Source: Rhodospirillales bacterium
GTDB taxonomy: Bacteria; Pseudomonadota; Alphaproteobacteria; Rhodospirillales; GLO-3
Direction: 5' to 3'
Assembly (NCBI GenBank): GCA_003354135.1
Contig: PIVK01000010.1
Coordinates: forward strand, 1-64,000
DNA: 64,000 nucleotides
Shown: one piece after another, positions 14,613-25,018 of the stretch
Numbering within the stretch: the first letter of the stretch is position 1
Layout: every line of letters starts with the position of its first letter
The notes under the pieces: generated by a model
Database searches by the model: none
What the model saw: the letters and a program-made list of their open reading frames with translations, nothing else
What the model was told of the DNA's origin: nothing
Made by a program: the position numbers and the translations under genes

Positions 14613-16139
14613 ATGACCATGGTCCGGGAATCGGCTCCCAAGCCTATCATTTTGAAAGTCGACGCGCTGTCGAAGCAGTTTCCAGGGGTCAAGGCCCTGG
14701 ATAAGGTTTCGCTGAGCGTGCGCGCCGGCGAGGTCATGGCCCTGGTTGGCGAAAATGGGGCCGGCAAGTCAACGGTCGTCAAAATTCTCACCGGCATCTA
14801 TAAACCCGATGGCGGCCACATCGAAATGAACGGTCGTCGCGTTAACTTCGCCAAGCCGTCGGAGTCTTGGCGCGGAGGAATTTCGGCAATTCATCAGGAG
14901 ACATCGGTTTTTGAAGAACTGACGGTCGCCGAAAATATTTTTATGGGACATCAGCCGACGAAATCCGGCGGCCCGTTCATTGACTGGCGAGACATGCATG
15001 AACGAGCCCAGGAAATTCTCAAACGCATGGATGTACCTATTTCCACGCGGGCCCTGGTTCGCGATCTCAATGTTGCCCAAAGACATATACTTGGTGTCGC
15101 AAAGGCCCTAAGTCACGACGCCCAGATTGTGATCATGGACGAGCCCTCAGCTTCGTTAAGCCGTCGCGAAATTGAGCACCTCATGGTGATCGTGCGGCAA
15201 CTTCGCGATGAAGGCAAAGGCATCATCTTCATCTCACACAAATTCGACGAGATATTTGAGATCGCGGACCGGTATACGGTTCTGCGCGACGGCGAGCTGG
15301 TCGGAGACGGCAAGATCGCCGATGTCAGTCAAGACGATCTGGTCAAAATGATGGTGGGTCGCTCACTTGACGAAGTTTTTCCAAAGGTCAAAGTGCCGAT
15401 CGGCGATGTCGTCTTGGCCGTGGACGGCCTTACTCACGATACCGAATTCGACGACATTTCCTTTACATTGCGCGAGGGCGAAATACTGGGTTTCTATGGC
15501 CTTGTTGGCGCCGGTCGATCCGAGCTGATGCAGGCGATTTTTGGAATCAGCCACCCGCGTAGCGGCAAATTGACCCTAGCCGGCCAAGAGGTGAGCATCG
15601 GCAGTCCGGTTGACGCCATGCGGCAGGGCATCGCCTATGTCCCAGAAGATCGTCAGCACCAAGGTGCGATCCTGCCGATGTCCATCAACAAGAATATGAC
15701 GCTACCGCTGATCGATCAACTGAGCCGACATGGGTTCTTAAGTCATCGCAAGCAGCTTGGTGTAACCCGCGATATCGGCGCGCGGCTCAAAGTCAAGGCG
15801 GCCCACTGGGATCAGCCGGTCGAGGTCCTTTCGGGCGGCAACCAGCAGAAAGTCGTAATCGGCAAATGGCTGGCGACAACACCCAGGATCATCATTTTGG
15901 ACGAACCGACCAAGGGCATAGATATCGGATCGAAGGCGGCGGTTCATGAATTTATGGGTGAATTCGTCGCGCAGGGTCTTGCTGTCATTTTGGTGAGTTC
16001 TGAACTCGAGGAAGTTCGTGGCATGTCGGATCGAGTGATCGTCATGCACGAGGGCCGGATTCGTGGCGAATTTGATCGTTGCGACGCAACTCCAGAAAAC
16101 ATTGTTTCGGTCGCTTCCGGCGCGGAGTTTGGGGCATGA
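14613..16139 (+). CDS. rhaT: Rhamnose ABC transporter ATPase
   Basis: A 508-residue sugar ABC ATPase with two nucleotide-binding domains. The first has Walker A GENGAGKST (~46-54) and Walker B VIMDEPSASL. The second has a degenerate P-loop (YGLVGAGRSELMQ), signature LSGGNQQKV and Walker B IILDEPTKGID. This asymmetry is standard for RbsA/XylG/RhaT-type importers. It powers uptake with RhaP, RhaQ and RhaS. Its stop overlaps the rhaP ATG by 4 bp. Confidence 0.92.
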   Translation: MTMVRESAPKPIILKVDALSKQFPGVKALDKVSLSVRAGEVMALVGENGAGKSTVVKILTGIYKPDGGHIEMNGRRVNFAKPSESWRGGISAIHQETSVFEELTVAENIFMGHQPTKSGGPFIDWRDMHERAQEILKRMDVPISTRALVRDLNVAQRHILGVAKALSHDAQIVIMDEPSASLSRREIEHLMVIVRQLRDEGKGIIFISHKFDEIFEIADRYTVLRDGELVGDGKIADVSQDDLVKMMVGRSLDEVFPKVKVPIGDVVLAVDGLTHDTEFDDISFTLREGEILGFYGLVGAGRSELMQAIFGISHPRSGKLTLAGQEVSIGSPVDAMRQGIAYVPEDRQHQGAILPMSINKNMTLPLIDQLSRHGFLSHRKQLGVTRDIGARLKVKAAHWDQPVEVLSGGNQQKVVIGKWLATTPRIIILDEPTKGIDIGSKAAVHEFMGEFVAQGLAVILVSSELEEVRGMSDRVIVMHEGRIRGEFDRCDATPENIVSVASGAEFGA

Positions 16140-17137
16140 TGGCGAACCAAATCCGCGCACTTCTCACCAAGCGTCGCGAACCGGCGCTGGCCTTGTTAAT
16201 CGGTGTCCTTATTATTCTAGTCGGCATTCGGGCGCCATTCTTCATATCGCTGGACAGTTTGTCGGGCGTGCTGACCGACACCAGCATTCTGATGATGCTG
16301 GCGTGTGCTGAGATGCTGGTCATACTCACCCGGGGCATCGACTTGTCGCTGGCGGCGAATGTTGCGCTCACCGGCATGGCAATGTCCCTACTCTCGATGA
16401 CGTATCCCGACCTCCCTGTCCTCGCCTACATTGTCGGTTCCATGATCGTTGGCCTGGGCCTAGGCGCCTTTAATGGTTTTTTCGTCGCCATCGTCGGCAT
16501 CCCGCCCATTGTTGTGACCTTGGGCACGCTCAGCATGTTTCGCGGCCTAGTGTTTGTGCTAAGCGGCGGCCAATGGGTCAACAGGCACGAAATGCCAGAC
16601 ACCTATCAGATGTTTCCCATGGAGACTTTTTTGGGGCTTCCGCACCTGTTGTGGATTGCGATCATCGTCGTTCCACTGCTTTGGTTGTTTACGAATCACA
16701 CGACGGCTGGCCGATCTCTCTATGCTATCGGCGGCAACCCCCAAGCTGCCCGTTATGTCGGAATACCTATCGCGGCCCGGCTATTCATGGTTTACGCGCT
16801 CGCCGGCATGATCTCGGGTTTGTGCGGCTATCTTTGGACGGCGCGATTTGCCGTGGCTTATACCGAGATCGCCCTTGGCTTTGAATTGGTGGTCATCGCC
16901 GCCTGTGTTATTGGCGGCGTCAGCATCGGCGGTGGTGTCGGAACGATCCCTGGCGTTGTTCTCGGGGCTTTGTTTCTGGGCCTAATCGCTAACGCACTGC
17001 CAGTAATGGGCTGGTCGCCGTTCTGGAAACAAGCCATCTCGGGGGTGGTCATCTTAGCCGCCGTAGTCTTGAACTCGCGCAGCAATAAACGCCAGGGCAA
17101 GTTGATCGTGCGCCGGGAAGAGGCATCTTCATCATGA
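16136..17137 (+). CDS. rhaP: Rhamnose ABC transporter permease 1
   Basis: A 333-residue membrane protein of the BPD_transp_2 (ribose/xylose/arabinose) family. Features include LILTRGIDLSLAANVALTGM-like VILTRGIDLSLAANVAL (~62-78), GLGLGAFNGFFVAIVGIPP and the EAA-like region TAGRSLYAIGGNPQAARYVG. An upstream in-frame start at 16079 would lie inside rhaT; the ATG at 16136 overlaps the rhaT stop and begins MMANQIRALL. It forms the transmembrane pore with RhaQ. Confidence 0.9.
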   Translation: MMANQIRALLTKRREPALALLIGVLIILVGIRAPFFISLDSLSGVLTDTSILMMLACAEMLVILTRGIDLSLAANVALTGMAMSLLSMTYPDLPVLAYIVGSMIVGLGLGAFNGFFVAIVGIPPIVVTLGTLSMFRGLVFVLSGGQWVNRHEMPDTYQMFPMETFLGLPHLLWIAIIVVPLLWLFTNHTTAGRSLYAIGGNPQAARYVGIPIAARLFMVYALAGMISGLCGYLWTARFAVAYTEIALGFELVVIAACVIGGVSIGGGVGTIPGVVLGALFLGLIANALPVMGWSPFWKQAISGVVILAAVVLNSRSNKRQGKLIVRREEASSS

Positions 17138-18171
17138 CGATAGATCCCGATACCGAGCGCTATAGCATTCCCGATAAGGCCAAATGGTCCGCGTGGACTA
17201 TTTTTCAAACTTGGGAAGTGATCCTTCTCGCACTGCTCGTGCTTGTCTTCATAATTAATTCGAACGCGTCTCCCTATTTTCTCAACGTTTATAATCTCGC
17301 CGATGCCACGTTTAATTTTTCCGAAAAGGCGATCATCGCCTTGCCTATGGCCTTGGTGATAATCATGCGCGACATCGATATCTCCGTGGCCTCTATTATT
17401 GCCCTTTGTTCGATGTTGATGGGCGTCGGCGCCGAGGCGGGAATAGGTGTGCCGGGCCTCATAACTATAGGGATGGTCGGCGGTCTTGTTGCAGGGGGAT
17501 TCAACGGTTTTCTGGTGACCGGCCTAGGATTGCCGGCGATTGTGGTGACCATCGGTACTTTCACGCTCTTCCGCGGCATCGCGTACGTCGTTCTTGGTGA
17601 TGGTGCGGTTACAACTTATCCAGAGGGGTTGCGCTTTTTCGGCCAAGGTTATGTGTTTGGACTGATCCCATTCGAGTTCATATTGTTCCTTGTTCTAGCC
17701 GCTATTTTTGGAGTGATCTTGCATTATACGGTGATCGGATGCCGTATATACGCGATCGGAAACAACCCGATTGCCGCCAAATTTACCGGAATACCGGTGG
17801 ATCGGTATCGATTTGCGGCCTTCTGCTTGGTCGGGTTGATGGCCGGCCTGGCGGCAGTGCTATTGACTTCTCGTATCGGCAGCACCCGGCCTAACATCGC
17901 TATGGGTTGGGAACTCGAAATCATCACTATGGTCGTTCTCGGCGGCGTTAATATTCTCGGTGGATCGGGGACAATTCCCGGAGTTGTCATTGCTGTATTG
18001 CTGGTGGGTATGGTGACCTTTGGCTTTGGCCTGCTAAACGTGCCTGGGATTATCATGACCGTCTTTATCGGCGCGCTGCTGATCATTACGATTTCAATAC
18101 CGATCCTGATCCAGCGACTGCGCGACCGCGCACGCGTACGCGCCCAGCAAGCAGAGGCGGGTAAAGACTAA
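17134..18171 (+). CDS. rhaQ: Rhamnose ABC transporter permease 2
   Basis: A 345-residue permease of the same family as RhaP: ALVIIMRDIDISVASIIALC (~74-93), GGFNGFLVTGLGLPAIVVT and GCRIYAIGNNPIAAKFTGIP. The ATG overlaps the end of rhaP by 4 bp. The C-terminus is a charged helix (RLRDRARVRAQQAEAG). It is the last gene of the rightward unit; the DNA after it changes character and carries IS-end-like sequence. Confidence 0.9.
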   Translation: MTIDPDTERYSIPDKAKWSAWTIFQTWEVILLALLVLVFIINSNASPYFLNVYNLADATFNFSEKAIIALPMALVIIMRDIDISVASIIALCSMLMGVGAEAGIGVPGLITIGMVGGLVAGGFNGFLVTGLGLPAIVVTIGTFTLFRGIAYVVLGDGAVTTYPEGLRFFGQGYVFGLIPFEFILFLVLAAIFGVILHYTVIGCRIYAIGNNPIAAKFTGIPVDRYRFAAFCLVGLMAGLAAVLLTSRIGSTRPNIAMGWELEIITMVVLGGVNILGGSGTIPGVVIAVLLVGMVTFGFGLLNVPGIIMTVFIGALLIITISIPILIQRLRDRARVRAQQAEAGKD

Positions 18172-18174
18172 CGC

Positions 18175-18282
18175 CAATTAGGTTTCATTAATTAATTAGG
18201 GGCTGTCCCAGATAACTAGCCCAGATGCTTCCTAGCCCATTGCCTTAATTGCGCTAATTGGATTGATGGTAATCTATAGAAG
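18175..18282. repeat. Left border of the glycine module: IS1595-type end and direct repeats
   Basis: Four bp after the rhaQ stop, CAATTAGGTTTC (18175-18186) matches a site at 28994-29005. At 18199 the sequence GGGGCTGTCCCAGATAAC begins a ~70-bp stretch that resembles the IS end at 35303 (AGCCCAG.TGCTT.CTA.CCCATTG shared). It runs into a 24-bp block (18259-18282, containing ATGGTAATCTATAG) that is repeated exactly at 29162-29185. The two 24-mers lie in the same orientation on either side of the glycine module. Confidence 0.8.
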
Positions 18283-18318
18283 GCGAAGTGGTGTTATTTC
18301 TTAAATGCAATAGCTCTG

Positions 18319-19698
18319 CTAACATTCAATTACGTTCACCGCTAAACCGCCTCGCGCAGTTTCCTTGTACTTGGTTTTCATGTCGGCGCCGGTATCGCGC
18401 ATGGTTTTGATGACTTTGTCGAGTGAAACATAGTGAGTACCATCACCGCGCATCGCCATGCGTGCGGCATTGATTGCTTTAATGGCAGCCATGGCGTTGC
18501 GTTCAATGCAGGGAATCTGCACCAGACCTCCCACCGGGTCGCAGGTCAATCCGAGGTTGTGCTCCATACCGATTTCGGCGGAATTCTCCACCTGTCGCGG
18601 CGTTCCACCCAGGACCTCCGCCAGCCCGCTCGCAGCCATGGAACAGGCCGAACCCACCTCACCCTGACAACCCACTTCAGCCCCGGAAATGGAAGCGTTT
18701 TCTTTGTAGAGTATACCGATCGCTCCCGCCGTCAGTAGAAAACGCACGATGCCGTCAGCGTTTGATTGGGGGCAAAACCGGTCGTAGTAATGCAGGACTG
18801 CGGGGATTATCCCCGCTGCACCGTTGGTGGGCGCGGTAACTATTCTGCCGCCAGTTGCGTTTTCTTCGTTGACGGCCAGCGCATACAGGTTCACCCAATC
18901 CAACACCGTGAGAGGATCGCGTAACGATGCCTCCGGCTGACTGCTTAGTTGTAGGTACAGTGCAGGCGCACGTCGCGTAACCTGAAAACCGCCGGGCAAG
19001 ACGCCCTCTTTCTCACAACCACGCCTTACGCAATCCTGCATGACCTGCCAGATCGACATCAGCCCTGAGAAAATGTCCTCCTCGCTACGCCAGACCTTTT
19101 CGTTTTCCAGCATCAGTTGGCTGATTGACGATCCGTGCCGGTTGCAGAGCTCGAGCAACTCAGCGCCGCTCTTGAATGGATAGGGCAGTACGGTGTCGTC
19201 TTCCTTGATCCGATCAGCACCAGCGGCCGCTTCGTCGACCACAAATCCGCCGCCCACCGAGTAGTAGACTGCCTTGTGAAGTTCTCTCCCCACTGCGTCG
19301 AGAGCGGAGAAATGCATCCCGTTGGAGTGAAAGGGCAAGGACCTGCGCCGGTGCATGATCAGATGTTTCTGCTCATCAAAATCGATACGGTGCTCACCCA
19401 GTAACGCCAAGGATTTTTGCTTACGGATCCGTTCCAGTCGTTGCGGCAGGGCGTCCGTATCCACCCGTTCCGGCAGCTCGCCTTCCAGACCCAGCAGTAC
19501 CGCTTTGTCGCTGCCATGACCCTTGCCGGTGGCGCCTAGCGAACCGAACAGCTCGGCCTTGACGGTTCTGGTCTTGGCCAACATCCTGTTCTGCCGGAGG
19601 TCTTGTGCGAACTGCCTGGCGGCCCGCATGGGCCCTACCGTATGTGAACTGGACGGACCTATGCCAATCTTGAACAGGTCGAAAACGCTGATCGCCAT
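18319..19698 (-). CDS. sdaA: L-serine ammonia-lyase (iron-sulfur type)
   Basis: A 459-residue single-chain L-serine dehydratase. The N-terminal beta domain starts [20 protein letters not shown], and the alpha domain has [15 protein letters not shown] (~284-298). The cysteines of the [4Fe-4S] cluster are in [20 protein letters not shown] and VQIPCIERN. It deaminates L-serine to pyruvate and ammonia in the cytosol. It is the last gene of the leftward gcv unit, 3 bp after glyA. It thus completes glycine degradation by removing the serine that GlyA makes. Confidence 0.95.
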   Translation of the reverse strand: MAISVFDLFKIGIGPSSSHTVGPMRAARQFAQDLRQNRMLAKTRTVKAELFGSLGATGKGHGSDKAVLLGLEGELPERVDTDALPQRLERIRKQKSLALLGEHRIDFDEQKHLIMHRRRSLPFHSNGMHFSALDAVGRELHKAVYYSVGGGFVVDEAAAGADRIKEDDTVLPYPFKSGAELLELCNRHGSSISQLMLENEKVWRSEEDIFSGLMSIWQVMQDCVRRGCEKEGVLPGGFQVTRRAPALYLQLSSQPEASLRDPLTVLDWVNLYALAVNEENATGGRIVTAPTNGAAGIIPAVLHYYDRFCPQSNADGIVRFLLTAGAIGILYKENASISGAEVGCQGEVGSACSMAASGLAEVLGGTPRQVENSAEIGMEHNLGLTCDPVGGLVQIPCIERNAMAAIKAINAARMAMRGDGTHYVSLDKVIKTMRDTGADMKTKYKETARGGLAVNVIEC

Positions 19699-19701
19699 GG
19701 A

Positions 19702-20958
19702 TTAGTTCCCGTAGACGGGGAAACGCCCGCACATAGCCAACACCTGGCCTTTGACATGCTCGATCACACTTGCATTCTCGACATCGTCCAATACGTCACA
19801 GATCCAACCGGTCAGTTCGCGCATCTCGGATTCTTTGAAACCGCGACTGGTGACGGCGGGCGTGCCGATACGGATACCGCTGGTCACAAACGGTGATTGT
19901 GGATCGTTCGGCACGGCATTCTTGTTCACTGTGATGTTGGCATTGCCCAGGGCCGCATCGGCTGTCTTGCCGGTCATACCCTTGTCAATCAGGTCGAGCA
20001 GAAACAGGTGATCATCGGTCCCGCCCGATACGATCTTGTAGCCACGCTCCTGAAACACCACAACCATGGCCCGGGCATTGTTGATGACTTGCTGCTGGTA
20101 GGTCTTGAACTCGGGTTGTAAGGCCTCTTTGAATGCTACCGCCTTGGCGGCGATCACGTGCATCAGCGGTCCACCCTGGATGCCGGGGAACACGATGGAG
20201 TTGAACTTCTTCTCCAGTGCTTCGTTAGCGCGGGCCAGGATCAACCCACCGCGCGGGCCGCGTAAGGTTTTATGGGTGGTGGTCGTCACCACATCGGCGA
20301 TCGGGATCGGGTCCGGGTACAGGCCCGCCGCGACCAGCCCGGCGACATGGGCCATATCGACAAACAGATAGGCGCCGACAGAATCGGCAATGTCGCGAAA
20401 ACGCTGCCAATCGACAACGCGGGAATAGGCGGAGAATCCGGCTACAATCATCTTTGGTTGATGCTCGCGGGCGAGTGACTCGACCTGTGCATAGTCGATT
20501 TCACCCGTTGCCTCGTCCAGACCGTACTGCACCGCATTATAGATCTTGCCTGAAAAGTTCGGCTTGGCGCCGTGGGTGAGATGACCACCGTGAGCCAGGC
20601 TCATGCCCAATATCGAGTCGTGGGGATTGACCAGCGCCATGTACACGGCGGCGTTGGCCTGAGAACCGGAGTGCGGTTGCACATTGGCATAATCGGCGCC
20701 AAACAACTCCTTGGCACGATCGATCGCGAGTTGCTCCACCACATCAACGTGTTCGCAACCACCGTAGTAACGCTTGCCGGGGTAGCCCTCGGCATATTTG
20801 TTGGTCAGCGTTGTTCCCTGTGCTTCCATCACCCGCGGGCTGGTGTGGTTCTCCGAAGCGATCAGCTCAATATGCTCCTCCTGACGGCGATTTTCGGCCT
20901 GTATTGCGGCCCACACTTCGTCATCAAAACCTTCAATACGATCCGTTTTCGTAAACAT
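19702..20958 (-). CDS. glyA: Serine hydroxymethyltransferase
   Basis: A 418-residue PLP enzyme (fold type I) with the lysine in [14 protein letters not shown] (~residue 231) and [17 protein letters not shown] near the N-terminus. It joins glycine and 5,10-methylene-tetrahydrofolate to give serine. The ATG at 20958 gives the usual [15 protein letters not shown] start; an upstream ATG at 20973 would add five residues. In this cluster it is placed to use the methylene-THF released by GcvPHT, so two glycines become one serine. A second, housekeeping glyA is expected elsewhere in the genome (inference). Confidence 0.95.
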   Translation of the reverse strand: MFTKTDRIEGFDDEVWAAIQAENRRQEEHIELIASENHTSPRVMEAQGTTLTNKYAEGYPGKRYYGGCEHVDVVEQLAIDRAKELFGADYANVQPHSGSQANAAVYMALVNPHDSILGMSLAHGGHLTHGAKPNFSGKIYNAVQYGLDEATGEIDYAQVESLAREHQPKMIVAGFSAYSRVVDWQRFRDIADSVGAYLFVDMAHVAGLVAAGLYPDPIPIADVVTTTTHKTLRGPRGGLILARANEALEKKFNSIVFPGIQGGPLMHVIAAKAVAFKEALQPEFKTYQQQVINNARAMVVVFQERGYKIVSGGTDDHLFLLDLIDKGMTGKTADAALGNANITVNKNAVPNDPQSPFVTSGIRIGTPAVTSRGFKESEMRELTGWICDVLDDVENASVIEHVKGQVLAMCGRFPVYGN

Positions 20959-21041
20959 TGCGCTTATCCTCAATAAAATGGTTGATCATATATCCAAATC
21001 TTCAGTTCTATGGGGTATGCTTATTCGGCACATCGCTAGCG

Positions 21042-21575
21042 TTAGGACTGATCTGTATTTTCCAGCAATTCGATATCCACCATCAGCTCGTTGGCCAAAG
21101 CTTCAAGTGCATCCCTCAGTTCCCCGATAGTCGTGTCCTGCGGAATACGCAGATGAGCCTTGGCCTGAAACATACGTTCTCCGGACATTGAGGCATCGAA
21201 GACCCCCGTCTCCAGCTCGTCGACGTTGATCTTTAAACCTGCCAGAGCCTGGGAGATCTGTTGCACGATGCCTGGTCGATCCTGTCCGACCAGATCGAGC
21301 ACGACGCGGTGGTGGGCTTGCGTGGTCTGTTCCGGCAGAGCCCTCTCCACCAACACACTGAGGTCTTGAAGCTGCTCAGTCTGCAAAGCGCGGGTGAGTG
21401 TACCGGCGTGTTCATCGGGCACTCTCACGTGCAGGATACCCGCGAATTTCCCGGCCAGGCTGGCCATACGGCTGTCCACCCAGTCCCCGTGGTGTTCCAG
21501 GACAATTTCAGACAGGGCTTCGACCAGGCCGGGCCGGTCGTTACCAAGTACGGTTAACACCAATGATGTTGTCAT
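21042..21575 (-). CDS. GcvR-like tandem ACT-domain protein
   Basis: A 177-residue protein of two ACT domains: residues ~4-80 ([20 protein letters not shown]) and ~90-170 ([19 protein letters not shown]). The GxDRPG pattern is that of the glycine cleavage regulatory protein GcvR. In E. coli GcvR binds glycine and antagonises GcvA; no GcvA is present here. It may instead act as a glycine sensor for another partner or an enzyme. Its ATG overlaps the gcvP stop (ATGA), so the two are translationally coupled. Confidence 0.8.
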   Translation of the reverse strand: MTTSLVLTVLGNDRPGLVEALSEIVLEHHGDWVDSRMASLAGKFAGILHVRVPDEHAGTLTRALQTEQLQDLSVLVERALPEQTTQAHHRVVLDLVGQDRPGIVQQISQALAGLKINVDELETGVFDASMSGERMFQAKAHLRIPQDTTIGELRDALEALANELMVDIELLENTDQS

Positions 21576-24508
21576 TGGCTCAATTCCTCACATTTTCCGG
21601 ATTGGGCCGTGATTGACTCCGGCCATCCGGTCTCCTCATAGTCAGAAAGCGGCGGGCAGGAACATATAAGGTTCCGGTCGCCATAGATATTGTCGACGCG
21701 ACCCACCGGAGACCAGTATTTGTCCTGTTTCAGGGAAGGCACCGGATAGGCCGCCAGTTCCCGCCCGTAAGAGTGTTTCCAGTGGTCGGCACAGACCATA
21801 TCCACCGTATGAGGGGCGTTTTTCAGTGGATTATCCTCGGCATCCAGCACCCCGTTCTCGATTTCGCTGATCTCCTTGCGTATCGCGATCATCGCCTCGC
21901 AGAAGCGGTCGATCTCCTCCTTTGATTCGCTCTCAGTGGGCTCGATCATTAGCGTGCCGGCAACCGGGAAGGACATGGTCGGCGCATGGAAACCGTAGTC
22001 GATCAAACGTTTGGCAATGTCGTCCACGCTGATCCCTGTCTGCTCCTTGATCGGGCGCAGGTCGATGATGCACTCGTGGGCTACCATGCCGTTGGGTCCG
22101 GTGTAGAGCACCGGGAAGTATTCGGTAAGACGCTGAGCGAGGTAGTTGGCATTCAGAATGGCTACGGCAGTCGCCTTGCGCAGACCCTCACGCCCCATCA
22201 TGGCGATGTAAGTCCAGCTGATCGGCAACACCCCGGCACTGCCCCAGGGGGTGGCCGAAACGGGACCAACATGTTGTGGTGCGTCCTCGCTCTTTACCAC
22301 CGGAAAACCGGGTAGAAACGGTTTCAGGTGCTCGCCCACGCCGATGGGACCGACGCCCGGACCGCCACCGCCATGTGGAATGGCAAAGGTCTTGTGTAAG
22401 TTGAGGTGAGAAACGTCACCCCCAAACTGGCCGGGGGCACACACACCGACCATTGCATTCATATTGGCGCCGTCGATATAGACCTGCCCACCGTGCTGAT
22501 GCACCAGATCGCATACCTCACGTACGTCCTCCTCGAATACACCATGGGTCGAGGGATAGGTGATCATGATGGCGGCCAGTTTATTGCTGTGTTTTTCGGC
22601 CTTCGCCTTGAGATCCTCCATGTCGATATTTCCAGACGTAGCGGTTGCCACGACGACGACCTTCATGCCCGCCATCAGCGCCGATGCCGGGTTGGTGCCG
22701 TGGGCTGAGGCGGGGATCAGGCAGATATTGCGATGCTGGTCGTGGCGACTATCGTGATAGGCACGGATCGCCAGAAGACCGGCATACTCGCCTTGGGCGC
22801 CGGAGTTCGGTTGCAGTGAAACCGCATCGTAGCCGGTGCAGGCACATAGCATTTGTTCAAGTTCGCCACATAATTGGTGGTAGCCCTCGGCCTGGTCGAA
22901 CGGCACATATGGGTGCAGTCCGGCGAAGCTTTCCCAGCTGATGGGCATGAGCTCGGTCGTCGCGTTGAGTTTCATAGTGCAGGAACCGAGCGGAATCATG
23001 GCGCGATCCAATGCCAGATCCTTGTCGGCCAATTTGCGCATGTAGCGCATCAACTTGGTTTCGGAGTGGTGCTGGTGAAACACCGGATGTTGAAGGTAGC
23101 CGCTGTTACGTATCAGACCTTTAGGAAGCGTATCGTCGGTCCGGGCATCCAGGTCCGCCACCGTCAACGGCGTGCCGGAACCGTCGGAGAAGACCCGCCA
23201 CAGGGTTTCCACATCCTCCGGCGTGGCGGTCTCATCGAGCGAGATGCCGATGGTATCCAGGTCGACTTGACGCAGGTTGATGCGCTCGCTACGGGCGGCG
23301 GCCAACAACCTAGCCGTCTCTTTACCGCTGGCGACGGTGATGGTGTCAAAGAAGTTTTGCGTGGGCACGTCACACCCCAGTTGGCGCAGCCCCGCAGCCA
23401 GGATCTCGGTCAACCGGTGGGCGCGCTGGGCAATGGACTTGAGCCCATCGGGACCATGGTAAACCGCATACATACCGGCGATCACGGCCAGCAAGGCCTG
23501 CGCGGTACAGATGTTGCTGGTGGCCTTCTCCCGCCGTATGTGTTGCTCGCGGGTTTGCAGTGCCAGTCGCAAGGCCGGTTTGCCACGGCTGTCCAGTGAC
23601 ATACCAATGAGTCGCCCGGGCATGGAGCGTTTGAAGGCGTCGCGGGTGGCCATATAGGCGGCATGTGGGCCGCCGAAACCCAGCGGCACACCGAATCTCT
23701 GGGTGTTGCCCACGGCGACGTCGGCGCCAAACTCACCGGGTGGCATGAGCAGGGTGAGGCTTAATAAATCCGCCGATACCGCAACTAGGGCCTTTTGGGC
23801 ATGGATCTCCGCGACGATGTTCGCATAATCACGCACTTCACCGGTTGAACCAGGATACTGGAGCAGTACCCCGAAGAGATCTAGATCATCATGGCCGGCA
23901 AATGGATCACCCACCACGACCTCGATGCCGAGCGTCGCGGCGCGGGTTTGCACCACGGCGATGTTTTGTGGGTGGCAGTCCTCGGCGACGAAGAACACCT
24001 TGCCCTTGCTTTTGCTCATGCGCTGACATAGGGCCATGGCCTCAGCTGCGGCGGTGGCTTCATCCAGCATGGAAGCATTGGCCAGTTCCAGGCCGGTGAG
24101 GTCGGCAACCATGGTCTGGAAGTTCAGCATCGCCTCCATGCGTCCTTGGGATATCTCCGCCTGGTAAGGGGTGTAGGCCGTGTACCAGGCTGGATTCTCA
24201 AGGATATTGCGCTGGATGGTGCTCGGCATATGGGTGTTGTAATAACCCATGCCAATGAACGATTTGTAGAGCGTGTTCTTGTCTGCCATGGTGCGCAGAT
24301 CCGCCAGCGCCTGCTGCTCGGTGCGCCCAGCTTCAAGCGGCAGCGCATCGTCGCTCCGGATGGAATTGGGCACGACTTTATCGATCAGTTCATCCAGGGA
24401 GGCTAGACCGAGCGTAGCCAGCATGGTCTGCTGGTCGGCTTGGTTCGGACCGATATGGCGGCCGACAAAAGCGGTCGACGGATTCGGTTGTGTGGATAAA
24501 TGCGTCAT
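21572..24508 (-). CDS. gcvP: Glycine dehydrogenase (decarboxylating), P-protein
   Basis: A 978-residue single-chain P-protein with the N- and C-halves fused. The PLP lysine lies in [18 protein letters not shown] (~residue 704). Other markers are FVGRHIGP at the N-terminus, [20 protein letters not shown] and [14 protein letters not shown]. It decarboxylates glycine and passes the aminomethyl group to the lipoyl arm of GcvH. Length matches the single-chain family (~950-980). It is 12 bp downstream of gcvH. Confidence 0.97.
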   Translation of the reverse strand: MTHLSTQPNPSTAFVGRHIGPNQADQQTMLATLGLASLDELIDKVVPNSIRSDDALPLEAGRTEQQALADLRTMADKNTLYKSFIGMGYYNTHMPSTIQRNILENPAWYTAYTPYQAEISQGRMEAMLNFQTMVADLTGLELANASMLDEATAAAEAMALCQRMSKSKGKVFFVAEDCHPQNIAVVQTRAATLGIEVVVGDPFAGHDDLDLFGVLLQYPGSTGEVRDYANIVAEIHAQKALVAVSADLLSLTLLMPPGEFGADVAVGNTQRFGVPLGFGGPHAAYMATRDAFKRSMPGRLIGMSLDSRGKPALRLALQTREQHIRREKATSNICTAQALLAVIAGMYAVYHGPDGLKSIAQRAHRLTEILAAGLRQLGCDVPTQNFFDTITVASGKETARLLAAARSERINLRQVDLDTIGISLDETATPEDVETLWRVFSDGSGTPLTVADLDARTDDTLPKGLIRNSGYLQHPVFHQHHSETKLMRYMRKLADKDLALDRAMIPLGSCTMKLNATTELMPISWESFAGLHPYVPFDQAEGYHQLCGELEQMLCACTGYDAVSLQPNSGAQGEYAGLLAIRAYHDSRHDQHRNICLIPASAHGTNPASALMAGMKVVVVATATSGNIDMEDLKAKAEKHSNKLAAIMITYPSTHGVFEEDVREVCDLVHQHGGQVYIDGANMNAMVGVCAPGQFGGDVSHLNLHKTFAIPHGGGGPGVGPIGVGEHLKPFLPGFPVVKSEDAPQHVGPVSATPWGSAGVLPISWTYIAMMGREGLRKATAVAILNANYLAQRLTEYFPVLYTGPNGMVAHECIIDLRPIKEQTGISVDDIAKRLIDYGFHAPTMSFPVAGTLMIEPTESESKEEIDRFCEAMIAIRKEISEIENGVLDAEDNPLKNAPHTVDMVCADHWKHSYGRELAAYPVPSLKQDKYWSPVGRVDNIYGDRNLICSCPPLSDYEETGWPESITAQSGKCEELSQ

Positions 24509-24520
24509 GACACTCTTTCC

Positions 24521-24883
24521 CTAGTCGAGGCTGGCGCGGTAGCTAGTCTCATCCATCAGGCTGTCGAGTTCGTCAGGATCTGCCAGTTTGAGCTTATAGA
24601 ACCAACCATCTCCCTGAGGGGCCTCGTTGACCTTGCCTGGTTCATCGTTCAATGCGTTGTTGACCTCGGTCACGGCGCCGCTGACGGGCGAGTGCAGATC
24701 GGAGGCTGCCTTGACCGATTCGATCACCGCCACATCTTCGCCTTTCGTGAGGTCACTTCCGACATCAGGAAGTTCTACAAAGACCAACTCGCCGAGTTGT
24801 TCCTGAGCGTAATCGGTGATTCCGACCGTCGCCGTGTTATCGTCCTCGACACGTACCCATTCGTGGTCTTCGGTGTATTTCAT
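24521..24883 (-). CDS. gcvH: Glycine cleavage system H-protein
   Basis: A 120-residue lipoyl carrier with the modified lysine in AVIESVKAASDLHSP (K58 counting from MKYTEDHEWV). It shuttles the aminomethyl intermediate between GcvP, GcvT and Lpd. A longer reading to 24922 adds 13 residues without family support; the ATG at 24883 gives the conserved MKYTEDHEWV start. Lipoylation depends on LipA/LipB or LplA encoded elsewhere. Confidence 0.96.
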   Translation of the reverse strand: MKYTEDHEWVRVEDDNTATVGITDYAQEQLGELVFVELPDVGSDLTKGEDVAVIESVKAASDLHSPVSGAVTEVNNALNDEPGKVNEAPQGDGWFYKLKLADPDELDSLMDETSYRASLD

Positions 24884-25018
24884 TGTGCTCACAGTAGTTC
24901 TCCTCGTAACTAGTTCAATCATCGAAAAAGGCGTGGTGCAGGCGGGGTTTCAGCAAAACAGGCGGCATGTGGGTGTGACACCGTTGATTTGAAGGACAAA
25001 CCTACAGTTATCTAATGG

